Of a stretch of DNA of 6,454 nucleotides, positions 1-5,596 are shown one piece after another. Both the position numbers and the translations under genes were made by a program. How positions within the stretch are numbered: position 1 is the first letter of the stretch; every line of letters begins with the position of its first letter. The notes below the pieces were generated by a model that was given only the letters and a program-made list of their open reading frames with translations, ran no database searches and was not told where the DNA came from. Origin of the DNA: Gammaproteobacteria bacterium (GTDB taxonomy: Bacteria; Pseudomonadota; Gammaproteobacteria; Tenderiales; Tenderiaceae); NCBI GenBank assembly GCA_024276775.1, contig JAJRWO010000124.1:1-6454 (forward strand). Direction: 5' to 3'.

Positions 1-173
1 CTGTCGGCCTTACCCAGCAGTAAACACCGGTGTTTGACCAGGGTCTTTTGCAGCCACTGATAACGTTCTTGTTTGTTGGTGGCTACGCTAAAGGCCACAG
101 CCTGCGTGGCCTCGAGAAACTGCCTGATGGCACCAATACTGGTGAGTTGCTCTAATCTCATGATCGTTTTCAT
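1..173 (-). CDS. Transposase / DDE integrase-like protein, N-terminal part only (runs off the window)
   Basis: About 57 residues are visible, starting MKTIMRLEQLTSIGAIRQFL and continuing with a QAVAFSV segment, an ERYQWLQKTLVKH segment and LLLGKAD at the window edge. From memory this resembles the N-terminus of a family of DDE-type integrase/transposase proteins of insertion elements in gammaproteobacteria. The catalytic DDE core would lie beyond the left edge, so family assignment is tentative. Two starts are possible. The ATG at 173 has no usable Shine-Dalgarno. The in-frame ATG at 161 has AGGA about 11 nt upstream and gives MRLEQLTSIG. Both lie in or beside a 9-bp inverted repeat (157-187) that could fold over the start. 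The gene points away from rpsF, and the repeats at 204-264 look like the element's terminal region. The visible stretch is open with no stop, but the intactness of the full gene is unknown. Confidence 0.6.
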   Translation of the reverse strand, partial: MKTIMRLEQLTSIGAIRQFLEATQAVAFSVATNKQERYQWLQKTLVKHRCLLLGKAD

Positions 174-187
174 CCTATGATCATGAG
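157..187 (-). repeat. 9-bp perfect inverted repeat over the transposase start codon
   Basis: The arms ctcatgatc (157-165) and gatcatgag (179-187) are separated by 13 nt. In the - strand transcript this is a 9-bp hairpin. Its loop carries AGGAUG, which includes the upstream ATG (171-173) and the only SD-like sequence. The 3' arm contains the second ATG (159-161). It could act as a translational brake or as a protein-binding palindrome. The repeat is directly visible; the role is inference. Confidence 0.6.
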
Positions 188-203
188 CGACATCAATCGC
201 TAT

Positions 204-264
204 TTCAGGCTCATTTTATAGTGGAAACACTTTCGCCCCGTTCAGGCTCATTTCATATTGGAAA
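204..264. repeat. Pair of 24-bp direct repeats, probable mobile-element end
   Basis: Copies at 204-227 and 241-264 both begin ttcaggctcattt and end tggaaa, matching at 22 of 24 positions, with a 37-bp period. They lie between the transposase start and the rpsF promoter. Repeated short motifs at the end of an insertion element are typical transposase binding sites. I therefore infer that the element ends near or just beyond 264. The exact tip and target duplication cannot be fixed because the other end is outside the window. Confidence 0.65.
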
Positions 265-274
265 AGACTCTTTA

Positions 275-303
275 TTGCATATCTGCTTTAAATCCAGTAA
301 AAT
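275..303 (+). promoter_or_regulatory. Sigma70-type promoter of the rpsF operon
   Basis: A -35 box TTGCAT (275-280) and a -10 box TAAAAT (298-303) are separated by exactly 17 nt. Transcription would start near 309-311, just before the first leader hairpin (313), which supports the assignment. The -35 box lies about 11 bp from the second direct repeat of the left-hand element, so the element's edge abuts the promoter of an essential operon. Confidence 0.65.
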
Positions 304-312
304 CGCGACCCT

Positions 313-342
313 TATCGCCCCAGGTTTGCCTGAATGGCGATA
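313..342 (+). promoter_or_regulatory. rpsF 5' leader hairpin 1
   Basis: TATCGCC (313-319) pairs perfectly with GGCGATA (336-342). Inside it CAGG (321-324) pairs with CCTG (329-332) across a TTTG loop, leaving a small asymmetric internal loop (one C opposite AAT). It would sit at the extreme 5' end of the rpsF transcript if the promoter at 275-303 is right. Possible roles are autoregulatory protein binding or 5'-end stabilisation of the mRNA; neither is shown by sequence alone. Confidence 0.5.
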
Positions 343-346
343 TTCT

Positions 347-371
347 CCTTGCTTTACCGCAGTGCGGAAGG
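347..371 (+). promoter_or_regulatory. rpsF 5' leader hairpin 2, candidate bS6:bS18 binding site
   Basis: CCGC (357-360) pairs with GCGG (364-367) around an AGT loop. CCTT (347-350), or alternatively CTT (352-354), can pair with AAGG (368-371), leaving a one-sided bulge containing TTTA before the CCG. Many bacteria control rpsF operons through a leader hairpin that the bS6:bS18 complex binds, with a conserved CCG next to an internal loop. The location and the ACCG sequence fit that idea, but I have not matched the consensus, so this is a candidate only. Confidence 0.35.
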
Positions 372-386
372 CTTTCATTCATCCAT

Positions 387-392
387 AGGGAG
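387..392 (+). promoter_or_regulatory. rpsF ribosome binding site (decides the start)
   Basis: AGGGAG lies 5 nt before the ATG at 398. A GTG at 392 is also in frame, but it overlaps this Shine-Dalgarno and would add only two residues ahead of the conserved MRHYE start of bS6. The ATG at 398 is therefore chosen. Confidence 0.8.
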
Positions 393-397
393 TGTCT

Positions 398-859
398 ATG
401 AGACATTATGAAGTTATATTTCTGGTTCATCCTGACCAGAGTGAACAGGTTTCAGCGATGGTTGAGCGTTATCGCTCAATCGTTGAGTCAGATGGTGGTG
501 AAATTCACCGCCTGGAAGATTGGGGCCGTCGTCAGCTGGCATACCCAATCGCCAAAGCCCACAAAGCCCACTATGTACTGATGAACATTGAATGCTCGCA
601 GAGCAGCATGGATGAGCTGGAAAGTGCATTTCGTTTCAACGACGCCGTGATTCGTAGCATGATTATTCGTCGCGATGACGCTGTAACAGAGCAGTCTATC
701 CTGTTGAAGAGCAAGGAAGACGAGCGTCCTTCACGGCCACCACGAGAAGAACGTCCTGTGCCTCCTGCACCGGTTGCCGATACCGCCCCTAAAGCTGATT
801 CTGCACCGGCGGCCGATGTCGCCCCTAAAGCTGATTCTGCACCGGCGGCCGAGGCGTAA
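398..859 (+). CDS. rpsF: Small ribosomal subunit protein bS6, with an extended repeat-bearing tail
   Basis: bS6 binds 16S rRNA in the platform of the 30S subunit as a heterodimer with bS18, whose gene lies two genes downstream. The family's N-terminus MRHYEVIFLVHPDQ is present, as are the motifs LEDWGRRQLAYPI, KAHYVLMNIEC and FRFNDAVIRSMIIRRDD, covering roughly residues 1-100. At 153 residues it is longer than common bS6 proteins (about 95-135). The extra length is a low-complexity tail (about residues 105-153) that begins with Arg/Pro/Glu and ends in Ala/Pro/Asp/Lys. Within it a 12-residue unit (ADTAPKADSAPA, then ADVAPKADSAPA) is duplicated at residues 127-150. Acidic bS6 tails in some gammaproteobacteria are modified by RimK; this tail ends AEA and is not a poly-Glu type. 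First gene of the ribosomal operon; priB follows after 8 bp. Confidence 0.97.
   Translation: MRHYEVIFLVHPDQSEQVSAMVERYRSIVESDGGEIHRLEDWGRRQLAYPIAKAHKAHYVLMNIECSQSSMDELESAFRFNDAVIRSMIIRRDDAVTEQSILLKSKEDERPSRPPREERPVPPAPVADTAPKADSAPAADVAPKADSAPAAEA
776..847 (+). repeat. 36-bp in-frame tandem duplication in the rpsF tail
   Basis: The unit 776-811 is repeated at 812-847, identical at 34 of 36 positions. A third partial start (gccga) at 848 runs into the stop codon. The unit is a multiple of three and encodes AD(T/V)APKADSAPA, so copy number can change without breaking the frame. The near-identity suggests a recent duplication by slippage or unequal crossover. Confidence 0.95.
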
Positions 860-867
860 TTACACGT

Positions 868-1170
868 TTGGATAATCAACTGGTGCTGGCTGGCAGGGTC
901 TGCAAGGCACCAGAAACACGTTACAACCCAGCGGGTATTCCTCTGACGCGATTTTCGCTAGAGCACCGCTCTCGCCAGAAAGAGGCGGGGCTGGAAAGAG
1001 AGGCTTTTTGCCGAATTGTGGTGATTGCCACAGGCACAGCGCTTTCTAACAAGGCTAAGGCCTTGACTGAAGGGCAGGTGGTTAGCATAAGCGGTTTTAT
1101 TGCGCGTGCTGATAGCCGGCAGGGAGAAGCAAGAATTATCCTGCATGCCGAGAACATCCAGCAGTTGTGA
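868..1170 (+). CDS. priB: Primosomal replication protein PriB
   Basis: PriB is a dimeric single-strand DNA-binding OB-fold protein that works with PriA and DnaT to reload DnaB at stalled forks. The 100-residue protein matches the family in length and in motifs: MDNQLVLAGRVCKAPETR at the start, GIPLTRFSLEHRSRQKEAG in the middle, and HAENIQQL at the end. These line up with E. coli PriB segments LVLSGTVCR, GIPHCQFVLEHRS and LHAEQIEL. The start is a TTG at 868. No ATG is available in frame at the right place, and the family's N-terminus matches from this codon. The nearest SD-like sequence (GAGG, 851-854) is inside the end of rpsF, about 13 nt away, so translation is probably coupled to rpsF, whose stop is only 8 bp upstream. 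It lies between rpsF and rpsR as in enterics. Confidence 0.93.
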   Translation: MDNQLVLAGRVCKAPETRYNPAGIPLTRFSLEHRSRQKEAGLEREAFCRIVVIATGTALSNKAKALTEGQVVSISGFIARADSRQGEARIILHAENIQQL

Positions 1171-1205
1171 CTATGAATCACGAATAAACAATTTAGGAGA
1201 TCAAC

Positions 1206-1436
1206 ATGGCTCGTTATTTTCGTCGTCGTAAGTTCTGCCGTTTTACTGCAGAAGGTACCAAAGAGATCGATTACAAAGATCTGAATACACTGAAAGCCTA
1301 TGTGACTGAAACTGGCAAAATTGTTCCCAGTCGTATCACGGGTACCAAGGCTAAGTATCAGCGTCAGCTGTCGACAGCCATCAAACGTGCTCGTTACATT
1401 GCACTGCTGCCATACAGCGACGCGCACGAACATTAA
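1206..1436 (+). CDS. rpsR: Small ribosomal subunit protein bS18
   Basis: bS18 is a small basic protein of the 30S platform that pairs with bS6. The 76-residue product has the normal family length and its hallmark sequences: MARYFRRRKFCRFTAEG at the N-terminus, then IDYKDLNTLKAYVTETGKIVPSRITGTKAKYQRQL, and AIKRARYIALLPYSDAH near the end. The N-terminal Cys of the RRKFCRF motif is kept. A strong Shine-Dalgarno (AGGAG, 1196-1200) precedes the ATG by 5 nt. It lies 35 bp after priB and belongs to the same transcript. If the leader hairpin upstream of rpsF is a bS6:bS18 site, this protein would take part in its own feedback. Confidence 0.98.
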   Translation: MARYFRRRKFCRFTAEGTKEIDYKDLNTLKAYVTETGKIVPSRITGTKAKYQRQLSTAIKRARYIALLPYSDAHEH

Positions 1437-1502
1437 GAATAATGCCGCCCCAGGGAATGTGCTTTTGGGCAGAATTTTAGAGACAGGGATAGGGTTGTCA
1501 AC

Positions 1503-2420
1503 ATGCACGCATTAGCAAAATACATTATGCGTGGGCCTGTCCAAGCGTTGCTGGTAACGGCAACGCTGGCCCTGGTTTCTTTAATCCCCGTGTTGGGGAT
1601 GGTGAGCGTTTTAAGTGGCGCAGCCGTTGCTTTGGTAACATTGCGTCACGGTGCCAAGCAAGGTTTGATGGTTTTGTTAGGTGCCAGCCTGGTCACCAGT
1701 ATTTTTATGTATTTCGTCTTTGGTACGATGGTTTTAGGGCTGATGTTTGCCTTGTTATTGTGGTTGCCACTGTTGGGCTTGGCGTTGGTTTTACGTAGTA
1801 GCCGTTCTTGGTCAATGGTGCTGGATGCGGCGGCGGCGATAGGGATTACAGGTATTGCGTTATTCTATTTATTTGTCGGTGATCCGTTAAAATTCTGGCT
1901 GATGACGTTGGGCAAAGTGCTGGAGTTTTTGAGTGCTCAGGGCGGTATGACTGAGATGGACAAGATTGCGCCACAGATACCCATTATGGCAGAGTGGATA
2001 ACGGGTATGTTAGCTGCGGCCCTGGTGATGGGGTTGGTGCTGAGCATGATGTTGGCCCGTTGGTGGCAATCCTTGTTGTTTAATTCCTGGGGTTTTCAGC
2101 AGGAATTTTACGGTTTGCGTCAGAGCAAAATGGCGGCTTTTACTGTGCTGCTAATTTTAACATTCAGTCTGTTCGATCTTGGTGTGCTGAGCAACTTTGC
2201 TGGCGACATCATGATTACGGTGGTGGTGGTTTACAGTATCGTGGGTCTGGCGCTGATACATGCCCTGGTGGCGAGATCAGGCAAACATTCCGCGTGGTTG
2301 GTAGGCATCTATGTACTGATGTTTATTATGCTGCCGCATATGCTGATGGCCCTGGCCAGTATTGGCTTTGCTGATAGCTGGTTGGATTTTAGGAGTCGTT
2401 TGTCGGGAAGCAAGCCGTAA
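1503..2420 (+). CDS. DUF2232-type polytopic inner-membrane protein (function unknown)
   Basis: A 305-residue, strongly hydrophobic protein. I count about eight likely membrane segments, at roughly residues 12-30, 33-48, 53-75, 77-97, 107-126, 165-186, 212-232 and 236-290 (the last span probably two segments). There is one larger soluble stretch around residues 127-163 and a short polar C-terminus ending SGSKP. No signal peptidase site or catalytic motif stands out. Its position between rpsR and rplI matches a DUF2232/YybS-like membrane protein found at this spot in Pseudomonas and other gammaproteobacteria, and the assignment rests on that context plus topology. The start ATG has AGGG (1491-1494) 8 nt upstream. 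It shares the ribosomal transcript; no terminator is convincing on either side. A role in energy-coupling-type transport or cell envelope work is possible but unproven. Confidence 0.85.
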   Translation: MHALAKYIMRGPVQALLVTATLALVSLIPVLGMVSVLSGAAVALVTLRHGAKQGLMVLLGASLVTSIFMYFVFGTMVLGLMFALLLWLPLLGLALVLRSSRSWSMVLDAAAAIGITGIALFYLFVGDPLKFWLMTLGKVLEFLSAQGGMTEMDKIAPQIPIMAEWITGMLAAALVMGLVLSMMLARWWQSLLFNSWGFQQEFYGLRQSKMAAFTVLLILTFSLFDLGVLSNFAGDIMITVVVVYSIVGLALIHALVARSGKHSAWLVGIYVLMFIMLPHMLMALASIGFADSWLDFRSRLSGSKP

Positions 2421-2448
2421 ATCCGATAAGCGTTTTTTTAGTGAGTAA

Positions 2449-2463
2449 GCTTAATAATTAAGC
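2449..2463 (+). repeat. Perfect palindrome just upstream of the rplI ribosome binding site
   Basis: GCTTAAT (2449-2455) and ATTAAGC (2457-2463) flank a single A. As RNA it can form a 6-bp stem with a TAA loop ending right at the AGAGG (2463-2467) that serves rplI. A related palindrome directly follows the rplI stop codon (2923-2939). It may modulate rplI translation or mark an mRNA processing site; this is inference. Confidence 0.55.
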
Positions 2464-2474
2464 AGAGGTGTAAG

Positions 2475-2921
2475 ATGCAAGTAATCTTGTTGGATAAGGT
2501 AACAAACTTGGGTGACCTGGGTGATCAGGTAAATGTTCGTCCAGGTTATGGTCGTAACTTCCTGATTCCTAACGGTAAAGCTGTTACGGCGACTCCGGAC
2601 AACAAGGCCCACTTTGAAGCACGCCGTGCAGAGCTGGAAAAAACTGCTGCTGATGTTTTGGCAACAGCCGAAGCGCGCGCTGAGAAGATCAATGGTTCAA
2701 CTGTTGAGATCGCCAGTAAAGCGGGTGAAGAAGGTAAATTGTTCGGTTCTGTGGGCACGGCTGATATTGCGGCTGCGGTATCAGCGGCGGGTGCTGAAGT
2801 TTCCAAGCAGGAAGTTCGCTTACCTGAAGGTGCATTACGTAATGTAGGCGAATATGATGTTAATCTGCAGTTGCATACCGATGTAACGGCGATTGTTAAG
2901 GTTAATGTTGTCGCTGTATAA
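2475..2921 (+). CDS. rplI: Large ribosomal subunit protein bL9
   Basis: bL9 is an elongated two-domain protein that binds 23S rRNA at the base of the L1 stalk and helps reading-frame maintenance. The N-terminal domain has the family signature, from MQVILLDKVTNLGDLGDQVNV into VRPGYGRNFLIPNGKA (about residues 22-37). A long Ala/Glu-rich connecting helix follows (about residues 43-75). The C-terminal domain includes KLFGSVGTADIA and ends DVTAIVKVNVVAV. Its 148 residues match the usual size. The ATG is preceded by AGAGG (2463-2467) at 7 nt. It is the last gene before a strong terminator, so it closes the ribosomal transcript. Confidence 0.98.
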   Translation: MQVILLDKVTNLGDLGDQVNVRPGYGRNFLIPNGKAVTATPDNKAHFEARRAELEKTAADVLATAEARAEKINGSTVEIASKAGEEGKLFGSVGTADIAAAVSAAGAEVSKQEVRLPEGALRNVGEYDVNLQLHTDVTAIVKVNVVAV

Positions 2922-2922
2922 G

Positions 2923-2939
2923 CTTAATCGCTGATTAAG
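2923..2939 (+). repeat. Hairpin directly after the rplI stop, overlapping the terminator stem
   Basis: CTTAATC (2923-2929) pairs with GATTAAG (2933-2939) around GCT. Its 3' arm shares three bases (2937-2939) with the base of the terminator stem. It resembles the palindrome in front of rplI, since both contain AAGCTTAAT followed by ATTAAG. Three shared base pairs are too few to block the terminator fully. Confidence 0.55.
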
Positions 2940-2972
2940 GCCGGTGGATATCTTGTCCATCGGCCTTTTTTT
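2937..2972 (+). terminator. Intrinsic terminator of the rpsF-rplI transcript
   Basis: A 12-bp stem (2937-2948 with 2956-2967, one G-T pair, GC-rich centre GGCCGG/CGGCC) carries a 7-nt loop TATCTTG. A run of seven T (2966-2972) follows. This is a textbook Rho-independent terminator, placed 16 bp after the rplI stop. dnaB and alr must therefore rely on readthrough or on a separate promoter in the short gap, where I see no convincing sigma70 boxes. Confidence 0.95.
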
Positions 2973-3038
2973 CGGCATGTCTTTTGTCTTTAAAGGTCGC
3001 ATGTTACTGTGTTTTGACCATAGCTGTTGAATAAAAAA

Positions 3039-4436
3039 ATGTCAGAATTTCCCCCAATTCCATTTGTCCAAGATGATGTGCTGGAGGCGCTGAAAGTCCC
3101 GCCTCATTCGATTGAGGCTGAGCAGTCTTTGCTTGGTGGGCTGATGCTGGATAACAGCACCTGGGATCAGGTGGGTGAGATCGTCGTTGAAGGTGATTTC
3201 TATCGTAAGGATCATCGGTTGATCTTTCGTGCTATTCGTCATTTGTCTGAAGACAATACACCGTTTGATGTGGTGACACTGTCTGAGTGGTTGGATAATA
3301 ATAATGAGATGGACAATGCCGGTGGCCTGTCATATCTGGGCATGCTGGCTAACAATACGCCAAGTGCGGCCAATATCAAGGCCTATGCCAAGATTGTTAG
3401 TGAACGTTCGGTATTGCGCTCTTTGATTGGTATTGGCACTAAAATCAGTGACAGTGGTTTTAATACCGAGGGTCGCAATAGCAGTGAGCTGCTGGATGAC
3501 GCAGAACGTATGGTATTTGAAATTGCCGAGCGTGGTGCAAATCAGAAAGGTAACTTTGAGGTTATTAAGGATGTCTTGGTCAAGGTGGTTGATCGTATTG
3601 ATCAGCTGTTTAATCAGGAGGGTTCCATTACCGGCCTACCCACCGGCTATAACGATCTGGATGAGATGACCTCGGGTCTGCAAGATGGTGATTTGATTAT
3701 TGTTGCGGGTCGTCCATCCATGGGTAAAACCACTTTTGCCATGAATATTGCCGAGCATGCGGCGATGACCTGCGATAAGCCAGTGGCGGTATTCAGTATG
3801 GAAATGCCAGCAGATTCGTTGGCTATGCGCATGATTTCGTCGTTGGGCCGGATTGACCAGAATAAGGTACGTAGCGGTAAGCTGGGCGATGATGATTGGC
3901 CGCGGCTGACCTCGGCAATTGGTTTGTTGCAGGAAAAGCCACTCTTCATAGATGACACGGGGGGCTTGTCACCGAATGAGCTACGCGCCCGTTGCCGGCG
4001 TCTGACGCGTGAGCATGGGCGATTGGGATTGGTGGTTATTGATTACCTACAGTTGATGCAGGTACCTGGTTTCAAAGAAAATCGAACGGCAGAAATATCC
4101 GAAATTTCGCGTTCACTCAAGGGCTTAGCGAAGGAATTGAATGTGCCTGTGGTGGCCTTGTCGCAACTTAATCGTAGCCTTGAACAACGCCCGGACAAAC
4201 GTCCGGTGATGTCTGATTTACGTGAATCGGGTGCGATTGAGCAGGATGCCGATGTGATTATTTTTATCTATCGTGATGAAGTCTATAACGAAGACAGCCC
4301 AGACAAGGGCACCGCTGAAATCCTGATTCGTAAACAACGTAATGGGCCGATTGGTTCAATACGTTTGACTTTTTTGGGCAAATATACTCGCTTTGAAAAT
4401 TTCACTTTTGATAGTGGTTATGGTGATTATGAATGA
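3039..4436 (+). CDS. dnaB: Replicative DNA helicase DnaB
   Basis: DnaB is the hexameric 5'-3' helicase at the replication fork. In the 465-residue protein, the N-terminal domain begins with the conserved VPPHSIEAEQSLLGGLMLD (about residues 20-38). The RecA-like motor domain carries Walker A GRPSMGKT (224-231), the H1a motif VFSMEMP with its catalytic Glu, Walker B LVVIDYLQLM (Asp335), the H3 region LSQLNRSLEQRPDKRPVMSDLRESGAIEQDADVIIFI split over the normal order, and a C-terminal IRKQRNGPIG with the arginine-finger region. Length matches the family, and no intein is present. A TTG at 3027 would add four residues (MNKK). Neither start has a Shine-Dalgarno, so I prefer the ATG at 3039. It follows a terminator by about 66 bp. 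Its stop overlaps the start of alr by 4 bp. Confidence 0.97.
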   Translation: MSEFPPIPFVQDDVLEALKVPPHSIEAEQSLLGGLMLDNSTWDQVGEIVVEGDFYRKDHRLIFRAIRHLSEDNTPFDVVTLSEWLDNNNEMDNAGGLSYLGMLANNTPSAANIKAYAKIVSERSVLRSLIGIGTKISDSGFNTEGRNSSELLDDAERMVFEIAERGANQKGNFEVIKDVLVKVVDRIDQLFNQEGSITGLPTGYNDLDEMTSGLQDGDLIIVAGRPSMGKTTFAMNIAEHAAMTCDKPVAVFSMEMPADSLAMRMISSLGRIDQNKVRSGKLGDDDWPRLTSAIGLLQEKPLFIDDTGGLSPNELRARCRRLTREHGRLGLVVIDYLQLMQVPGFKENRTAEISEISRSLKGLAKELNVPVVALSQLNRSLEQRPDKRPVMSDLRESGAIEQDADVIIFIYRDEVYNEDSPDKGTAEILIRKQRNGPIGSIRLTFLGKYTRFENFTFDSGYGDYE

Positions 4437-5509
4437 CCCCAGCGGTTGAGGCACATATTAACCTGACTGCCTTGGCCCATAATCTTGAGCGCGTGCGGCA
4501 GGCAGCATCTGAGTCTAAAATTATGGCTGTTATCAAGGCCAATGCTTATGGTCATGGCATGATCCAGGTTGCCAATGCATTGACGGCCGCTGATGCCTTT
4601 TCTGTTGCGCGTCTCCAAGAGGCGGTGCAATTGCGCCAAGCCGGCATAAACAAGGATATTATTGTCCTTGAAGGCTTTAATAATACGGCAGAATTAAAGG
4701 AATTTTCTCGTTACGACCTACAAGCAACAGTGCATCAACTGGCGCAGATAGATTTATTGCAACGTACGCCATTGGAAAAATCGATTCAGGTATGGCTCAA
4801 GATCGATTCAGGCATGCACCGGATGGGTGTTGCGCCGGAAGCTGTTGGGGCATGTTGGAAAGTGCTGCAGAAAATTGAATCTGTCTTGGCTGTGCGCCTG
4901 ATGACGCATTTGGCCAGTGCTGATGACCGAGGCAGTGAACAAACGAATCAGCAGCTAGATGTTTTTAAACGTGTGACAGCGGGAATAGAGGCTGAAACCA
5001 GTATTGCAAATTCAGCCGGAATTCTGGATTGGCCACAAAGCCATGGTGACTGGGTTCGCCCCGGCATCATGCTTTATGGCGTGTCGCCCTTTCTTGATAG
5101 CGGGGGTAAAGATGAGGGGCTTCAACCGGTCATGACGTTGACATCACGGTTGATCGCCGTTAGATATTTCAAGCAAGGTGATAAGATTGGCTATGGTGCC
5201 AGTTGGACTTGCCCTGAAAATATGCCGATCGGAATAGTGTCTTGTGGTTACGGCGATGGTTATCCGCGTCATGCTGTGCCGGGGACATTGGTAATGGTCA
5301 ATGGCATGCCGACGCCGCTATTAGGCCGGGTGTCGATGGACACCATATGTGTCGATTTGCGCCAGCAACCCGATGCCGAGGTTGGTGATACGGTGTTGCT
5401 GTGGGGTGAAAGCATGCCTGTGGAAAAAGTTGCCCAATCTGCGACGACCATTCCCTATGAAATCCTTTGTTGTGTGACTCAGCGGGTTCAATTTCAGTAT
5501 ATTACCTAG
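4433..5509 (+). CDS. alr: Alanine racemase (PLP-dependent)
   Basis: Alr interconverts L- and D-alanine in the cytoplasm and supplies D-Ala for peptidoglycan. The 358-residue length is typical. The PLP-binding lysine is Lys35 in MAVIKANAYGHG. The second catalytic base is Tyr254 in KIGYGASW. Lys123 (the residue carbamylated in studied Alr) and Arg130, in VWLKIDSGMHRMGV, keep the usual spacing of seven. The phosphate-binding and C-terminal beta-domain motifs WVRPGIMLYGVSPF, GYGDGYPR, GRVSMDTICVDL and YEILCCVTQRV are also present. All key residues are intact. The ATG overlaps the dnaB stop (ATGA, 4433-4436), so the two are co-transcribed and translationally coupled; no separate Shine-Dalgarno is strong. 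No clear terminator follows. Confidence 0.97.
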   Translation: MTPAVEAHINLTALAHNLERVRQAASESKIMAVIKANAYGHGMIQVANALTAADAFSVARLQEAVQLRQAGINKDIIVLEGFNNTAELKEFSRYDLQATVHQLAQIDLLQRTPLEKSIQVWLKIDSGMHRMGVAPEAVGACWKVLQKIESVLAVRLMTHLASADDRGSEQTNQQLDVFKRVTAGIEAETSIANSAGILDWPQSHGDWVRPGIMLYGVSPFLDSGGKDEGLQPVMTLTSRLIAVRYFKQGDKIGYGASWTCPENMPIGIVSCGYGDGYPRHAVPGTLVMVNGMPTPLLGRVSMDTICVDLRQQPDAEVGDTVLLWGESMPVEKVAQSATTIPYEILCCVTQRVQFQYIT

Positions 5510-5596
5510 CTTATAATGGGCTCAGAAAGACCGCTTGATGAGCAGGTTTATAATATTATGCTTTGTAAGTACCCATCAGAAATTAATTTAATATTT

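Noticed and set aside
1443..1480. Possible attenuator between rpsR and the membrane protein gene
   Set aside because: The TGCC/GGCA pairing is short and bulged, and the following sequence is not a clean T run.
921..1508. Long - strand open frame opposite priB and rpsR
   Set aside because: It lies antisense to two well-conserved genes, has no recognisable domain, and is best explained as a shadow frame.
3014..3019. TTGACC as a -35 box for dnaB
   Set aside because: A -10 box at normal spacing would fall on the dnaB start codon and the bases there do not fit.
5512..5517. Perfect TATAAT just after alr as a promoter
   Set aside because: No acceptable -35 box at 16-18 nt upstream and no gene on the + strand downstream.
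5520..5543. Terminator after alr (GCTCA...TGAGC)
   Set aside because: Only 5 bp with a 14-nt loop and no T tract behind it; too weak to call.
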